Source: Pseudovibrio exalbescens (GTDB lineage Bacteria > Pseudomonadota > Alphaproteobacteria > Rhizobiales > Stappiaceae). From it: DNA of 64,000 nt. Of the stretch, positions 36,490-45,816 are shown piece by piece. The notes under the pieces were generated by a model that worked only from the letters and a program-made list of their open reading frames with translations, was not told the DNA's origin and did not search any database. The stretch spans positions 744,001 to 808,000 of the forward strand of contig NZ_JAQZAJ010000001.1 in the NCBI RefSeq assembly GCF_028737195.1, read 5' to 3'. The translations under genes were made by a program, and so were the position numbers. How positions within the stretch are numbered: the stretch's first letter is position 1; each line of letters opens with the position of its first letter.

Positions 36490-38180
36490 GAAGCACGATC
36501 CTGATTGTACATCCACTGCTTGAGGATGATGGCCGCCTGAACGTCATCCAGATCAACGGCACGCTCAAGCTTGCGCAGGGCAACGCGGTTGACCATCGTT
36601 GGATCATCGTCTTCATGGGCCTGCGACATGTCGGCAAGGGCAGCAAAGGCACCCTCTGGCGCTGCGCCTTCAATCATACCTGGTGCTGCACCACCTGCGG
36701 CCAGAGCAGCCTGACCTTCAGGCAGGGCTGCAATGGCAGTGGAAGCTGCTTTTTCGTCTTCCATCTCCTGCTGGCTTGGCAGCAGGAAGGCAACTGCTGG
36801 ACGCAGACCGAACCAGATGATCATGAGCGTCACAACAAGGATCGCAAGAGCGTTCACCAAGCTGCCCATGTTACGCATCAAAGCGTCCATGATTGTTTGC
36901 TGCGGGATTGGCTGGAGCTGACCTTGAGGTGTGAGAAAGTTCACCGCACTGACGTTGATCTGGTCGCCACGCTGAACATCCAGACCTGCTGCTGTAGCGA
37001 TGATCTGTTGGATCTCGTCCAGCTTGCTCTGAATTTGCTCAGGCGTCACTTCCTCGCCATTCGGGCTATCTGCCAGAAGGCGTGCGCGGTCCACAACAAC
37101 GGCCACAGAAAGACGATCGATCTTGTAGTCATCGAAGATGGTCTCAACTGTGCGGCTGGAGATTTCGTAGTTGGTCAGCTCTTCTCGGCGTTCATTTTGC
37201 TCAGAAGAGCGTTCCCCGCCCTGCGCATTGACATCTTCTTCAGGCAAGTTCTGCTCGACAGTAACAGGCGTTTCAACGCTGGCGTTCTGCGACTGCTCGT
37301 TTTCGCGGACCACACGGAAAGAGCGCTCCACGCGGCTTTCCGGATCAAAAGTGGTCTCGGAAACGCGTTGCGTATCCGTATCGAGCTGCGCTGAGACGCT
37401 GACCTCAAAGTTACCGATACCCAAGTAAGGCAACAACGCACGACGGATCGACGACTGCGCTCGAGAGACCATGGTCTCTTCCAGCATGACCTTTCGACCA
37501 CTCGACGCATTGGACTCGCTATCCCCGGCTGCGAGAAGCTGCCCTTCGGTGTCGAGGATGGTGACACCGTCAGGAGAAAGGCTTGGAACGGCAGCTGCCA
37601 CAAGATGACGGATGGACTGGGCTATACCGTTGATCTGGCCCGCATCCGCGCGAATAAGAACAGAAGCGGTCGGCTTTTGATCTTCACGGCGGAACGTTGC
37701 CTTTTCGGGAATCACCAAGTGAACGCGCGCGGCTTTAACCCCGCGCATTGACTGGATTGTTCTTGCGATTTCGCCTTCAAGCGCACGCACGCGCGTCACA
37801 CTCTGCATGAACGAGGTCAAACCAAGAGACCCCATCTCATCGAAGAGCTCGTAGCCGGCGCCGGAACCACGCGGCAACCCTTTTTCAGCAAGTAGCATCC
37901 GCGCCTGTGCTGTTGACCCCACATCAACAGTCACCACAGAGCCGTCGGAGCTCACATCAAACGGGATCCCAGCATTTTGCAATGCAGTGCCGATCTGGCT
38001 TACGTCATCACGCTCAAGATTGGCGTAGAGAATTTCTTGCTGTGGACGTGACAGGAGATATGCAGCAACACCAATCGCTACAAAGGTGACTAGTCCAACA
38101 AATCCAAGGGCGATCAACCGCTTTGTGCCTAGTTGAGCCAAGTTGGAATAGATTTTTTCTGCATTTTCGCGGGCAGCCAT
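36486..38180 (-). CDS. fliF: flagellar MS-ring protein FliF
   Basis: Forms the MS ring in the inner membrane, 564 residues. The first transmembrane segment lies near 22-42 and the second near 440-460 (MGSLVNALAILVVTLMIIWFG). RPQQEILYANLERDDVSQI and LLAEKGLPRGSGAGYELFDEMGSLGLTSF are strongly conserved, and the C-terminal tail that binds FliG is present. The start at 38180 (MAARENAEKIYSNL) is chosen; the frame open to 38249 lacks support. Confidence 0.95.
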   Translation of the reverse strand: MAARENAEKIYSNLAQLGTKRLIALGFVGLVTFVAIGVAAYLLSRPQQEILYANLERDDVSQIGTALQNAGIPFDVSSDGSVVTVDVGSTAQARMLLAEKGLPRGSGAGYELFDEMGSLGLTSFMQSVTRVRALEGEIARTIQSMRGVKAARVHLVIPEKATFRREDQKPTASVLIRADAGQINGIAQSIRHLVAAAVPSLSPDGVTILDTEGQLLAAGDSESNASSGRKVMLEETMVSRAQSSIRRALLPYLGIGNFEVSVSAQLDTDTQRVSETTFDPESRVERSFRVVRENEQSQNASVETPVTVEQNLPEEDVNAQGGERSSEQNERREELTNYEISSRTVETIFDDYKIDRLSVAVVVDRARLLADSPNGEEVTPEQIQSKLDEIQQIIATAAGLDVQRGDQINVSAVNFLTPQGQLQPIPQQTIMDALMRNMGSLVNALAILVVTLMIIWFGLRPAVAFLLPSQQEMEDEKAASTAIAALPEGQAALAAGGAAPGMIEGAAPEGAFAALADMSQAHEDDDPTMVNRVALRKLERAVDLDDVQAAIILKQWMYNQDRAS

Positions 38181-38257
38181 ACGCACCTCTGATGCTATAC
38201 ATTCGTGCCCTATTTTGACCAATAACCTTGCGCGAAGGTGGTGCAGCAAGATTTGGC

Positions 38258-38307
38258 GGAAAACCTAGGGTTTTCCGAGGTGGCCGCGGCAGGAAATCCA
38301 CCGCGGC
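38258..38307. repeat. two adjacent inverted repeats in the fliF leader
   Basis: GGAAAACC (38258-38265) and GGTTTTCC (38269-38276) with a 3-nt loop, next to GCCGCGG (38283-38289) and CCGCGGC (38301-38307). They lie between the stop of the unknown gene and the fliF start, so they may end the former transcript or fold in the fliF leader. No long T run is seen. Confidence 0.5.
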
Positions 38308-38314
38308 GCAAGCT

Positions 38315-39244
38315 TCAAGCCGGTATCGGCAAGTTTTGCAGGGACATCAACCGTCCGTTGGCGATTCCCTCTCGGCTCGCGCCGAGGTGTGCCTTGGTCA
38401 AACCGGCAAGCTCGAACGCGCGCTTGAGTGACAGAGCTGGATCGACCTTGTCGTACATTTCCAACTTGCGCCTTGAGATCTTCTCTTCCAACGCTCGCTT
38501 GTGCGCAGAAAGCTGCGCCTGATAACTTTCAAGCGTATCAGCAGCCATTTTCAGACCTTGCTGGACAACGGTTGTCACACCAATCAATTGACGGAACTTG
38601 CCTGGATCTTCAAAAATCTCGTCAAGCTCGGTGAGATCCAGATCAAGGATCGTGGCTGGATCTTGAGTGAACGCTCCAGCCCCAGCCAACGGCTTTTCGA
38701 GAAGTCCTTCGCCTTCAACACCAATCAGCAAGAGCTTTGAAACATTCAAGAGCATATGGGTAACCGTCGCACACCCATCTGCGTGACCGTCAATGTCAAC
38801 AGGTACTGACTTGAAACTGATCGATGCACCGTTGCCGCGCCGCAGCCGGCCAATAAGCTCCTGCTTGTGCGCTAGTGAGTTGGCACAAAGCGACAGCCGC
38901 TCCTGCAGATGCGCAATTTCGAACTGAATTTCGCGACGGTCCGCGAGCGGCTCAACAGCCTTCTTCAGAAGGTGCCTTATTTGCGTGAGATGGCCAATCA
39001 ACTCCACCTGAAGCTCTGCAATTTCGAAAGCTTCACGCATGCCATCACCAACCACTTCGCGGTAGGCAGAGCATATCTGTGTTGCGGCCACATTCGGAAG
39101 GTCTTGATGATCGACAGCAAGCGCCAGACCTGCGCCCGTCTCCCAAGACGTAACATTCACCACGCCCTCGAGAACACGTTGTGATGGGCGAACCCGGCTT
39201 TCACAACGATTGTCTCTGACGGCCCTGAATGGAAAAGGTCCCAT
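38315..39244 (-). CDS. unrecognised helical protein upstream of fliF
   Basis: A 309-residue protein with no signal peptide or transmembrane segment and no family I recognise. The middle is strongly helical (FEIAELQVELIGHLTQIRHLLKKAVEPL... with further coiled coil to about 135, and QAQLSAHKRALEEKISRRKLEMY near 245). A more globular part with DIDGHADGC and VSKLLLIGVEGEG lies between. The ATG at 39244 has AAGGTGAG a few bases upstream; a GTG near 39160 is possible. It lies on the fliF strand inside the flagellar region, so a motility link is likely by position only. Confidence 0.6.
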   Translation of the reverse strand: MGPFPFRAVRDNRCESRVRPSQRVLEGVVNVTSWETGAGLALAVDHQDLPNVAATQICSAYREVVGDGMREAFEIAELQVELIGHLTQIRHLLKKAVEPLADRREIQFEIAHLQERLSLCANSLAHKQELIGRLRRGNGASISFKSVPVDIDGHADGCATVTHMLLNVSKLLLIGVEGEGLLEKPLAGAGAFTQDPATILDLDLTELDEIFEDPGKFRQLIGVTTVVQQGLKMAADTLESYQAQLSAHKRALEEKISRRKLEMYDKVDPALSLKRAFELAGLTKAHLGASREGIANGRLMSLQNLPIPA

Positions 39245-39447
39245 GCCCTCACCTTTCCATGGACTTTCACCGTTGCTTTGAAGATCGTGGAGCTAACAAC
39301 AACGACCAATCAGAAACTCATAAAACGGCGAATCTCAAACTCGTACTTTTAAACTCGCCGTCCAGTATAGGGAATGAACTTGCTTGAGACTGACCGTAGC
39401 TACAATTTTAATTAGTTTGCCGGGTATGATTGTACGTAGTTCATACG

Positions 39448-39475
39448 AAAAAGCCGACCCAAGGTCGACTTTTTC
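39448..39475 (-). terminator. intrinsic terminator after fliP
   Basis: Stem-loop AAAAAG(T/C)CGACC around a 4-nt loop, with a T run on the minus strand, 28 bp past the fliP stop. It ends the flgB-to-fliP unit. Confidence 0.75.
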
Positions 39476-39502
39476 AGAACTCTTTGTGTTCATAAGGGAA
39501 AT

Positions 39503-40252
39503 CTAGACAAACGACCTTATGAGACCGGCAGTCAACAAATGCCACCCGTCCACCAACACAAAGAACAAAACCTTGAATGGCAGAGAGATCACGGTTGGCG
39601 GCAGCATCATCATACCCATGGACATGGTGAGAGTTGCCACAATCAAGTCAATGACCAGAAACGGCAGGGCAATCAGAAAGCCGATTTCAAAACCTCGGCG
39701 TAGTTCTGAGACCATGAAGGCTGGTATAAGAACACGAAGATCGATCTCTTCAATAGGCGTATTGCGATCATAGTCGAATGATTCAACGGCGAGCTCATCA
39801 AACAATGCCAAGTCCTTTTCACGGACATTGTTCAGCATGAACTCCCTGAAGGGACCGGTGATCTTGTCGTAGGCCTCTTCCTCTGTGATCTCATTGTTGA
39901 TCAAGGGCTGCAAGCCGTCTTCCCACGCCTTATCGAAGGTGGGTGCCATGACATAAAAGGTCATGAACAAGGCCAGAGAGATGAGGATGATATTTGCTGG
40001 CGTGGTCTGAAGCCCCATACCAGAGCGCACGAACGACAGCGCCACCACGAAGCGGGTGAAGCTGGTCGCCATGATCAGAATGCCGGGCGCGAGCGACAGG
40101 ACCGTCAGGATCGCGATGTATTGAATGATGCGCCCGGTGGTGCTGGCCTGCCCATCCGGCAAGATGGAGGACAGATCAATTTCCTGGGCCAAGCCCGCCG
40201 TTGCGCTCATCAAGAATACAACAGCAAAAAGACTAAGCGCTTTGATCTTCAC
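39503..40252 (-). CDS. fliP: flagellar export gate protein FliP
   Basis: Export-gate protein, 249 residues. It has the cleavable signal MKIKALSLFAVVFLMSATAGLA seen in FliP, then ILTVLSLAPGILIMATSFTRFVVALSFVR, and the conserved C-terminal RRGFEIGFLIALPFLVIDLIVATLTMSMGMMMLPP. The start overlaps the fliL stop by 4 bp. Confidence 0.96.
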   Translation of the reverse strand: MKIKALSLFAVVFLMSATAGLAQEIDLSSILPDGQASTTGRIIQYIAILTVLSLAPGILIMATSFTRFVVALSFVRSGMGLQTTPANIILISLALFMTFYVMAPTFDKAWEDGLQPLINNEITEEEAYDKITGPFREFMLNNVREKDLALFDELAVESFDYDRNTPIEEIDLRVLIPAFMVSELRRGFEIGFLIALPFLVIDLIVATLTMSMGMMMLPPTVISLPFKVLFFVLVDGWHLLTAGLIRSFV

Positions 40253-40737
40253 TGAATGACCACCGATTCTAGGATGAGTTCATGGACAGCGTCGCCGCCG
40301 CGCATGCGGGCGCGCTCGTTCAGATCGTCCCGCAGGCGCAAAAGGCCACGTGACCCTTCCAACTGACGCGGACCCAACGTGCGGGCGTACACCAGCAGAT
40401 CTTGTTCGATTTCCTTTGCAAGAACATCGCGATCCTTGCCGCCCATCTTCGCAGTCTCCACGACCAGTGAAGACTCGATGCGGATCCAGTTCTCAGAGGA
40501 AGACAAGAGGTTCGTCACGATCGGGTTCAAGGAAACAATCTGACTTTCCTCGGCATAAATCGGATTTACGATACCCTCGTCTTCCACTTCACGTGCAGCG
40601 ATAAGTTGATCATGCACCTGAACAACCAAATGACCGCCAAGCAAGTACCCACTAACCAACGCCACAACCGTGACGATGAAAATGGCTATGATGTTTTCAA
40701 TCAGAGAAGACTCTCGCTTCAGAAGTCCACCAATCAT
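40249..40737 (-). CDS. fliL: flagellar basal-body protein FliL
   Basis: Stator-associated inner-membrane protein, 162 residues, with one transmembrane helix (NIIAIFIVTVVALVSGYLLGG, near 15-35). The periplasmic part runs LNPIVTNLLSSSENWIRIESSLVVE through LRLRDDLNERARMRGGDAVHELILESVVIQ. It lies between flgH and fliP and is coupled to fliP. Confidence 0.85.
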   Translation of the reverse strand: MIGGLLKRESSLIENIIAIFIVTVVALVSGYLLGGHLVVQVHDQLIAAREVEDEGIVNPIYAEESQIVSLNPIVTNLLSSSENWIRIESSLVVETAKMGGKDRDVLAKEIEQDLLVYARTLGPRQLEGSRGLLRLRDDLNERARMRGGDAVHELILESVVIQ

Positions 40738-40746
40738 GAGCTACTC

Positions 40747-41454
40747 CTAGTACGGCGAGATGATGTCCATCACCTGTTGACCCCAGCCTGGCTGCTGGAC
40801 CTCGGTGATGCGACCACGACCGCCATAGGAGACACGAGCCTCAGCGATCTTGTCATAAGGAATTGTGTTACGCCCGGTGATGTCCTCAGGGCGAACAATG
40901 CCGGCGACAGAAAGAACGCGAACCTCATAGTTCACACGGACTTCCTGCTGACCGCTGATAATCAGGTTTCCGTTTGGAAGCACCTGTGTCACGATCGCAG
41001 CAATGGAGAGATCGATCTGCTCAGACCGGTCAATTGCGCCCTCACCTTTGCTGGTTGTTGAGCCAGTGGCCCCGATATTGCCGTTTGCGCTGCCACTGGA
41101 AATCGACCCCCAAGCAAAAGCGGCGTCAGCAGAAGTTCGCGCATTTGAATTGCGTGAGCGCTCAGACTCGTTGTCCAGCTCCGCTCTGTCGTCGATCTCG
41201 ATGGTAACAGTCAGGACATCACCGATCTGCTTTGCGCGCGGATCGCGGAAGAAGTCCTGCTCACCCTCAGCCCACAGACCATGAAACGCCCGCTTTTCGG
41301 TTTTGGTCTGCATGGATGTGGCAACGGGAAGAGCCCCCACATTTGGGGCCAGGCCATTACCCAGGGGGGTCAGCTCCGGCTCTTTGCCGACGTTTTTCAA
41401 CGAATTACAACCGGCCAAGGAAAGAGCCAGAAGGAGAAGAGCGGCTTTCTTCAC
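40747..41454 (-). CDS. flgH: flagellar L-ring lipoprotein FlgH
   Basis: Outer-membrane ring lipoprotein, 235 residues. The lipobox LAGC puts the lipidated Cys at residue 16. FRDPRAKQIGDVLTVTIEIDDRAELDN and GNLIISGQQEVRVNYEVRVLSVAGIVRPEDI are typical FlgH. The start overlaps the motE stop (ATGA). Confidence 0.95.
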   Translation of the reverse strand: MKKAALLLLALSLAGCNSLKNVGKEPELTPLGNGLAPNVGALPVATSMQTKTEKRAFHGLWAEGEQDFFRDPRAKQIGDVLTVTIEIDDRAELDNESERSRNSNARTSADAAFAWGSISSGSANGNIGATGSTTSKGEGAIDRSEQIDLSIAAIVTQVLPNGNLIISGQQEVRVNYEVRVLSVAGIVRPEDITGRNTIPYDKIAEARVSYGGRGRITEVQQPGWGQQVMDIISPY

Positions 41455-41975
41455 GAGTCGGCCCCTTTTTTGTACTTTTGCGTCAACAGCGCCATGGTGT
41501 CGGTCAGGTAAGCGGCGCGCTCCGCTGGCATCTCCGCCAGAATCGCACCTGCCTGACGAGGCTTGAGCTGCATCAGCACTGAAACTGCGGTGATATCGTC
41601 CAAGGTGGAAAGCTGAGTTGCGGCCGCTTCAGAGCGCATTTTCGCGTAAATCTCAACCACATGCCCCTCAGCGCGCTGCAGGATCTGCTCGCGCCGTTCA
41701 ACCCAATTGCGAAGTTCTTCGATCTTGGCGTCCAGCTCTACGATCTTGGCGTTCATCTGCTCTTCAGCATCGAACATCGCCCGCAACTGCCACTTCATAC
41801 GAGCGGCATCGGCATCTTCTGAGACGTTCTGACAATAGTTCAGTGCGTCTTCGATGCTTTGCTGCTGCTGCTTTTCGCTCATCTCAGCTTCCTGAGCTGA
41901 GACGGACAGCGTCAGAGCCAGCACCGCAGCTGCGCATACACCCGTAAGATTTAGCGATTTTCTGCTAAAAGCCAT
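41451..41975 (-). CDS. motE: motility protein MotE
   Basis: Periplasmic helper of 174 residues with signal peptide (MAFSRKSLNLTGVCAAAVLALTLSVSA). A coiled coil (about 60-105) leads to a C-terminal MgtE-N-like helical stretch (LDDITAVSVLMQLKPRQAGAILAEMPAERAAYLTD). In S. meliloti MotE assists folding or stability of MotC. It lies between flgI and flgH, the usual rhizobial place. Confidence 0.88.
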   Translation of the reverse strand: MAFSRKSLNLTGVCAAAVLALTLSVSAQEAEMSEKQQQQSIEDALNYCQNVSEDADAARMKWQLRAMFDAEEQMNAKIVELDAKIEELRNWVERREQILQRAEGHVVEIYAKMRSEAAATQLSTLDDITAVSVLMQLKPRQAGAILAEMPAERAAYLTDTMALLTQKYKKGADS

Positions 41976-42060
41976 CGCACCCTTGTTCCCGAAGAATGAA
42001 TTGACCCGATCATGGGGTTAGAAACTTGCCCGTGGCTTGTAGAGGCACACAGGCCGCCAA

Positions 42061-43194
42061 TTACTTGACGACCAGTGTTGCCTGAAGCGCGCCTGCTCGC
42101 TTGATGGCTTGCAGAATTGCGATGATGCCACTTGGCTTGAGGCCAATGCGATTCAGCCCGTTCACCAGCGTCTGAAGGTCGGTACCGCCAACGATCTGAA
42201 GCTGGCCATCTTCTTCCGTCGCTTCAATTTCGGTGCGCGGTACAACAACCGTTTCACCCTGCTCTGCAAACGGATTCGGTTGGGAGACCTCAGGCTGCTC
42301 CGAGACGCGAACAGTCAGGTTGCCATGAGTGACAGCCACTGTAGAGATGGTCACGTTCTGCCCGATGACCACGGTGCCTGTGCGCTCGTCAACAACCACT
42401 CGCGCTGGCGTATCTGGCTGCACGAGAAGGCTCTCAATCTGAGAGATGAAACGCACAGCGCTCAACCCATTGGGGCGCTGGACCTCAATGGACCGATAGT
42501 CGTTTTCCTTGGCAAGCTTGCGTCCGTAGCGCGTCGTGGTGAATGCATTGATCGCATCCGCAACACGCACAGCCGTCTTGAAGTCCGGGTTTTTCAGCTC
42601 GAACACCAGCTTCTGCAAGTTGCTGAAATAATCTGGCAGGACGCGTTCAATGAGTGCCCCATTGGCAATCATGCCGGAGGTCGGCACGCCTTGCGTCAGT
42701 GTTTCTGCATCACCCTCAGCGTTGAAGCCGGATACGGATACAGAACCTTGCGCCACTGCATAGACATTGCCATCAGCACCCATGAGCGGGGTAACCAAAA
42801 GCATCCCACCCCGCAGCGACGATGCATCGCCCAAAGAGCCCAGGGAAATGTCGATGCGGGACCCATTGCCAACAAAAGGGGGAAGTTCGGCTGTGACAAC
42901 AACCGCGGCAACGTTCTGAGCACGAAGCTGCGATTCACGCACGTTGACTCCCATACGCTCCAGCATGGATTGCAGTGACTGTTCCGTAAATGGCGAGTTC
43001 CGCATGGTATCGCCCGTACCGTTGAGGCCGATTACCAGACCGTAGCCAACGAGTTGGTTGTCACGAATGCCGCGAAGCTCAGCAATGTCTTTGATGCGCA
43101 CGAGCGCATCGGCGTTGACGACCATCAGGCAGCTGAGCACCGCCGCGCCCAACACACTCTTGAATAGCTGCGAAACTCTTGCCAACACCGTCAA
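42061..43194 (-). CDS. flgI: flagellar P-ring protein FlgI
   Basis: Periplasmic ring protein of 377 residues with a Sec signal (VLGAAVLSCLMVVNADA). RIKDIAELRGIRDNQLVGYGLVIGLNGTGD marks the mature N-terminus, and the C-terminal LQTLVNGLNRIGLKPSGIIAILQAIKRAGALQATLVVK is complete. The start overlaps the flgA stop by 4 bp. Confidence 0.96.
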   Translation of the reverse strand: MTVLARVSQLFKSVLGAAVLSCLMVVNADALVRIKDIAELRGIRDNQLVGYGLVIGLNGTGDTMRNSPFTEQSLQSMLERMGVNVRESQLRAQNVAAVVVTAELPPFVGNGSRIDISLGSLGDASSLRGGMLLVTPLMGADGNVYAVAQGSVSVSGFNAEGDAETLTQGVPTSGMIANGALIERVLPDYFSNLQKLVFELKNPDFKTAVRVADAINAFTTTRYGRKLAKENDYRSIEVQRPNGLSAVRFISQIESLLVQPDTPARVVVDERTGTVVIGQNVTISTVAVTHGNLTVRVSEQPEVSQPNPFAEQGETVVVPRTEIEATEEDGQLQIVGGTDLQTLVNGLNRIGLKPSGIIAILQAIKRAGALQATLVVK

Positions 43195-43667
43195 TCACCT
43201 TTTATCAGCAGGGTGCCGTTGAGTTGAACGACCCCTGTTACCTGCTGCCCTGTGTCCACGTTACGGGCCTTGATCAGCTCACCTTCAGCGCCGGACTGAA
43301 GCGGCTCTACCACCGCTCTGATCTCCAGACCGTTTTCGCGAAAGACCAAATTTGTGAGCGTGCCACGCTTGACCACGAGAGGCTCTTGAAGTGCGTTCAA
43401 AGGCATGGGCTGACCCGGCACCAATGTGCGACGCACTTCTTTTCCGATCGCATCCTCTGCATTGAGAACCACGGCCATTTCGGCAACACCACGGTTCAGG
43501 AAAACCTTGTCCTGAAGCATTCCCTCACTGATGATATCGCCTGGATAAATCACCATGGAGGGGGTTGGCAGCTCTGTAGTTCCCCTGTCGGAAGCGTGAG
43601 CGAACGACGAGAAAAGACCTGCCAGAACCAACGCGGTTGCGCCTAGGATGGAGCGTTTTTCTTTCAC
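43191..43667 (-). CDS. flgA: P-ring assembly chaperone FlgA
   Basis: Periplasmic chaperone for FlgI, 158 residues with a signal peptide (MKEKRSILGATALVLAGLFSSFAHA). The SAF-type domain contains GKEVRRTLVPGQPMPLNALQEP and the C-terminal VDTGQQVTGVVQLNGTLLI. Confidence 0.92.
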   Translation of the reverse strand: MKEKRSILGATALVLAGLFSSFAHASDRGTTELPTPSMVIYPGDIISEGMLQDKVFLNRGVAEMAVVLNAEDAIGKEVRRTLVPGQPMPLNALQEPLVVKRGTLTNLVFRENGLEIRAVVEPLQSGAEGELIKARNVDTGQQVTGVVQLNGTLLIKGD

Positions 43668-43693
43668 AGTGAGACCACCTTCAAGGAGGAGTA

Positions 43694-44482
43694 TTAGCGG
43701 ATGCCCTTGCTGACGGTGCCAGCCATATCGTCTGCCGCCTGAATGACCTTTGAGTTCATCTCATAGGCGCGCTGCGCGCTGATCAGCTCGGTAATTTCCT
43801 TCACTGGATCGACGTTGGCACTTTCCAGATAGCCCTGATGAACAACACCAAAGCCCGGATCACCTGGCACGCCTTCTGTAGCTGCGCCTGAAGCCTCAGT
43901 TTCGCGGAACAAGTTACCGCCCAGAGCCAAAAGGCCCGCATCATTGACAAAGGTTGCCAATGACATCTGGCCGAGATCCTGCGGTGCCTGATCGCCGTCA
44001 AGGATCGCGAAGATTTCGCCGCTCTGGTTGATGGAAACGCGGATCGCGTCTTCCGGCACTGTGATACCCGGCTGAACTTCATAGCCATCGAGTGTCACGA
44101 GCTGGCCCTCATTGTTCACATTGAACGCGCCAGCACGTGTGTAGAGGGTTTCACCATCAGGGCCGGTTACCTGAAACCAGCCTTTGCCATCAATCGCCAG
44201 ATCGAAGGTGTTGCTGGTTTCAACGAGCGCACCTTGAGCATGAAGCTTGCGGACTGCTGCCGTCTTCACACCCAAGCCCTGCTGGATACCTTCAGGAATT
44301 GGAGACTCGCCGGCTTGCGTGGATACACCTGCAGCACGGTCCACTTGGTAAAGCAGATCAGTGAACTCTGCACGCGAGGCCTTGTAGCCCGTGGTGTTCA
44401 TGTTGGCGATGTTGTTGGAAATAACTTCCAGATTGGTCTGCTGGGCAGCCATACCCGTTGCAGCAATTGCGAGAGCTTTCAT
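43694..44482 (-). CDS. flgG: distal rod protein FlgG
   Basis: A 262-residue rod protein. N-terminal [38 protein letters not shown] and C-terminal [34 protein letters not shown] are diagnostic. It follows fliE by 10 bp. Confidence 0.96.
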   Translation of the reverse strand: MKALAIAATGMAAQQTNLEVISNNIANMNTTGYKASRAEFTDLLYQVDRAAGVSTQAGESPIPEGIQQGLGVKTAAVRKLHAQGALVETSNTFDLAIDGKGWFQVTGPDGETLYTRAGAFNVNNEGQLVTLDGYEVQPGITVPEDAIRVSINQSGEIFAILDGDQAPQDLGQMSLATFVNDAGLLALGGNLFRETEASGAATEGVPGDPGFGVVHQGYLESANVDPVKEITELISAQRAYEMNSKVIQAADDMAGTVSKGIR

Positions 44483-44492
44483 GGGGCTAACC

Positions 44493-44846
44493 TCAGATTG
44501 TCATTCTGGAGAATTCTTGATAGGCGGAGACCACCTTGTCGCGAATGGCGATGGCGCTCTGAAGCTGAACTTCAGCGTTCATGACAGCTTCAACAACTGC
44601 CTGCGCTGAAACTTCGCCCTTGATGCCCGCAACTGATGTTACTTCAGCAGTCTTGAGCGTATTGGCCGTCTCTTTCATGGCGTCTGCCATTACATCCGTG
44701 AAACTGGCTTCCTGCGTGGCAGTTGTATCGCTCACTGGAGCGTACTGACGAGATTCCGCAACACCGCCGATAGAACCTGTTCCGGCAAGGCGGGAGCTGG
44801 AAGACAGACTTCCAATAGCACCAAGGCCTTCGATAAAACCAACCAT
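44493..44846 (-). CDS. fliE: MS-ring/rod junction protein FliE
   Basis: A 117-residue adapter between MS ring and rod. The C-terminal helix pair, [37 protein letters not shown], is typical FliE. The start base coincides with the last base of flgC. Confidence 0.93.
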   Translation of the reverse strand: MVGFIEGLGAIGSLSSSSRLAGTGSIGGVAESRQYAPVSDTTATQEASFTDVMADAMKETANTLKTAEVTSVAGIKGEVSAQAVVEAVMNAEVQLQSAIAIRDKVVSAYQEFSRMTI

Positions 44847-45265
44847 TAACGCGACCTCAACAAGTCAATTGTTCGGGTAATCATTTCACGTGACTGCTTC
44901 ATCAAAGACAGGCCAGCTTCATAAGAGCGCGTCGCTTCGCGCATGTCTGCCAGCTCGATGAGCGTGTTCACGTTCGGGTACTTAACATTACCGTCCTTGT
45001 CTGCAGCTGGATGGGACGGATCATATTCAATTCGGAAAGCGCTATCGTCTTTGCCGATGCCATCGATCTCAACAAGCTCAGCGCCCAGTGCGCGATCCAT
45101 TTCACTTTGAAAAGTGATGGTCTTGCGCTGGTATGGATCGGATCCTTCGGTCTTGCCGGTGGACTGCACGTTGGCTAGATTCTCTGAGACCACACGCATG
45201 CGCTGAGATTGCGCATGAAGGCCAGAGCCACTGATTTTCAGAGAGGCTACGAGTGGATCAACCAT
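44846..45265 (-). CDS. flgC: proximal rod protein FlgC
   Basis: A 139-residue rod protein. [31 protein letters not shown] at the N-terminus and [39 protein letters not shown] at the C-terminus are conserved. Confidence 0.95.
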   Translation of the reverse strand: MVDPLVASLKISGSGLHAQSQRMRVVSENLANVQSTGKTEGSDPYQRKTITFQSEMDRALGAELVEIDGIGKDDSAFRIEYDPSHPAADKDGNVKYPNVNTLIELADMREATRSYEAGLSLMKQSREMITRTIDLLRSR

Positions 45266-45268
45266 GAT

Positions 45269-45652
45269 TTAGCGCTTTCCCAAACTTGCGAGCATCAGGC
45301 CGTGAAACTTCTGCACAACAGCCGTATTCAGCTGGTGAGCACGAGCTACTTCACCTGACTTGATCATTTCCTGCTCAAGGGAGACAGAGTTCTTAGAAGC
45401 TGACACCTGCCAAGGCTCTGCTTCTTCTGTTCCAATATCGCGAGCATTCCTGAAGTCACCGCCGATATGACCTGCACTGGTTGCGGCCATACCCAACTGG
45501 GTCTTGTCAAGCACATCGCGAAACGGCTCAACTTCCTTGGCTGCATATCCAGGTGTATCTGACTGAGATACGTTCTCAGCAATTGTCGCCTGCCTTACTG
45601 ACAGCCAAGTCGACTGGCGCGAAGCAAGATCGAACAGGTAAACCGGTTCCAA
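45269..45652 (-). CDS. flgB: proximal rod protein FlgB (TTG start)
   Basis: A 127-residue rod protein. VRQATIAENVSQSDTPGYAAKEVEPF is the FlgB N-terminal signature and the C-terminus carries LNTAVVQKFHGLMLASLGKR. The frame is open to a GTG at 45736, but that would add 28 residues with no rod-protein features. I choose TTG 45652 (MEPVYLFDLASRQ), which has GGAG 7 nt upstream and gives the family's usual length. It is the first gene of a ten-gene unit. Confidence 0.9.
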   Translation of the reverse strand: MEPVYLFDLASRQSTWLSVRQATIAENVSQSDTPGYAAKEVEPFRDVLDKTQLGMAATSAGHIGGDFRNARDIGTEEAEPWQVSASKNSVSLEQEMIKSGEVARAHQLNTAVVQKFHGLMLASLGKR

Positions 45653-45763
45653 AACGCTACTCCATGGATAACAATAGTGCCCTTGGGTACCAATTGAATC
45701 TTGCACGGGGCTGACGGCTGCAACGAACCGCGTCACGAACTCGGTTTTTTGGGAGTGCTAAAA

Positions 45764-45790
45764 CAAAAAGCCCGCAACCGATGTGCGGGC
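45764..45790 (-). terminator. intrinsic terminator after the flhB unit
   Basis: Stem GCCCGCA/TGCGGGC with a T run on the minus strand, 27 bp past the stop of the unknown gene at 45817. It separates the motA-fliM-fliG-flhB unit from flgB. Confidence 0.8.
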
Positions 45791-45816
45791 CTGAAACATC
45801 CAAGAGAGGCAGGAGT

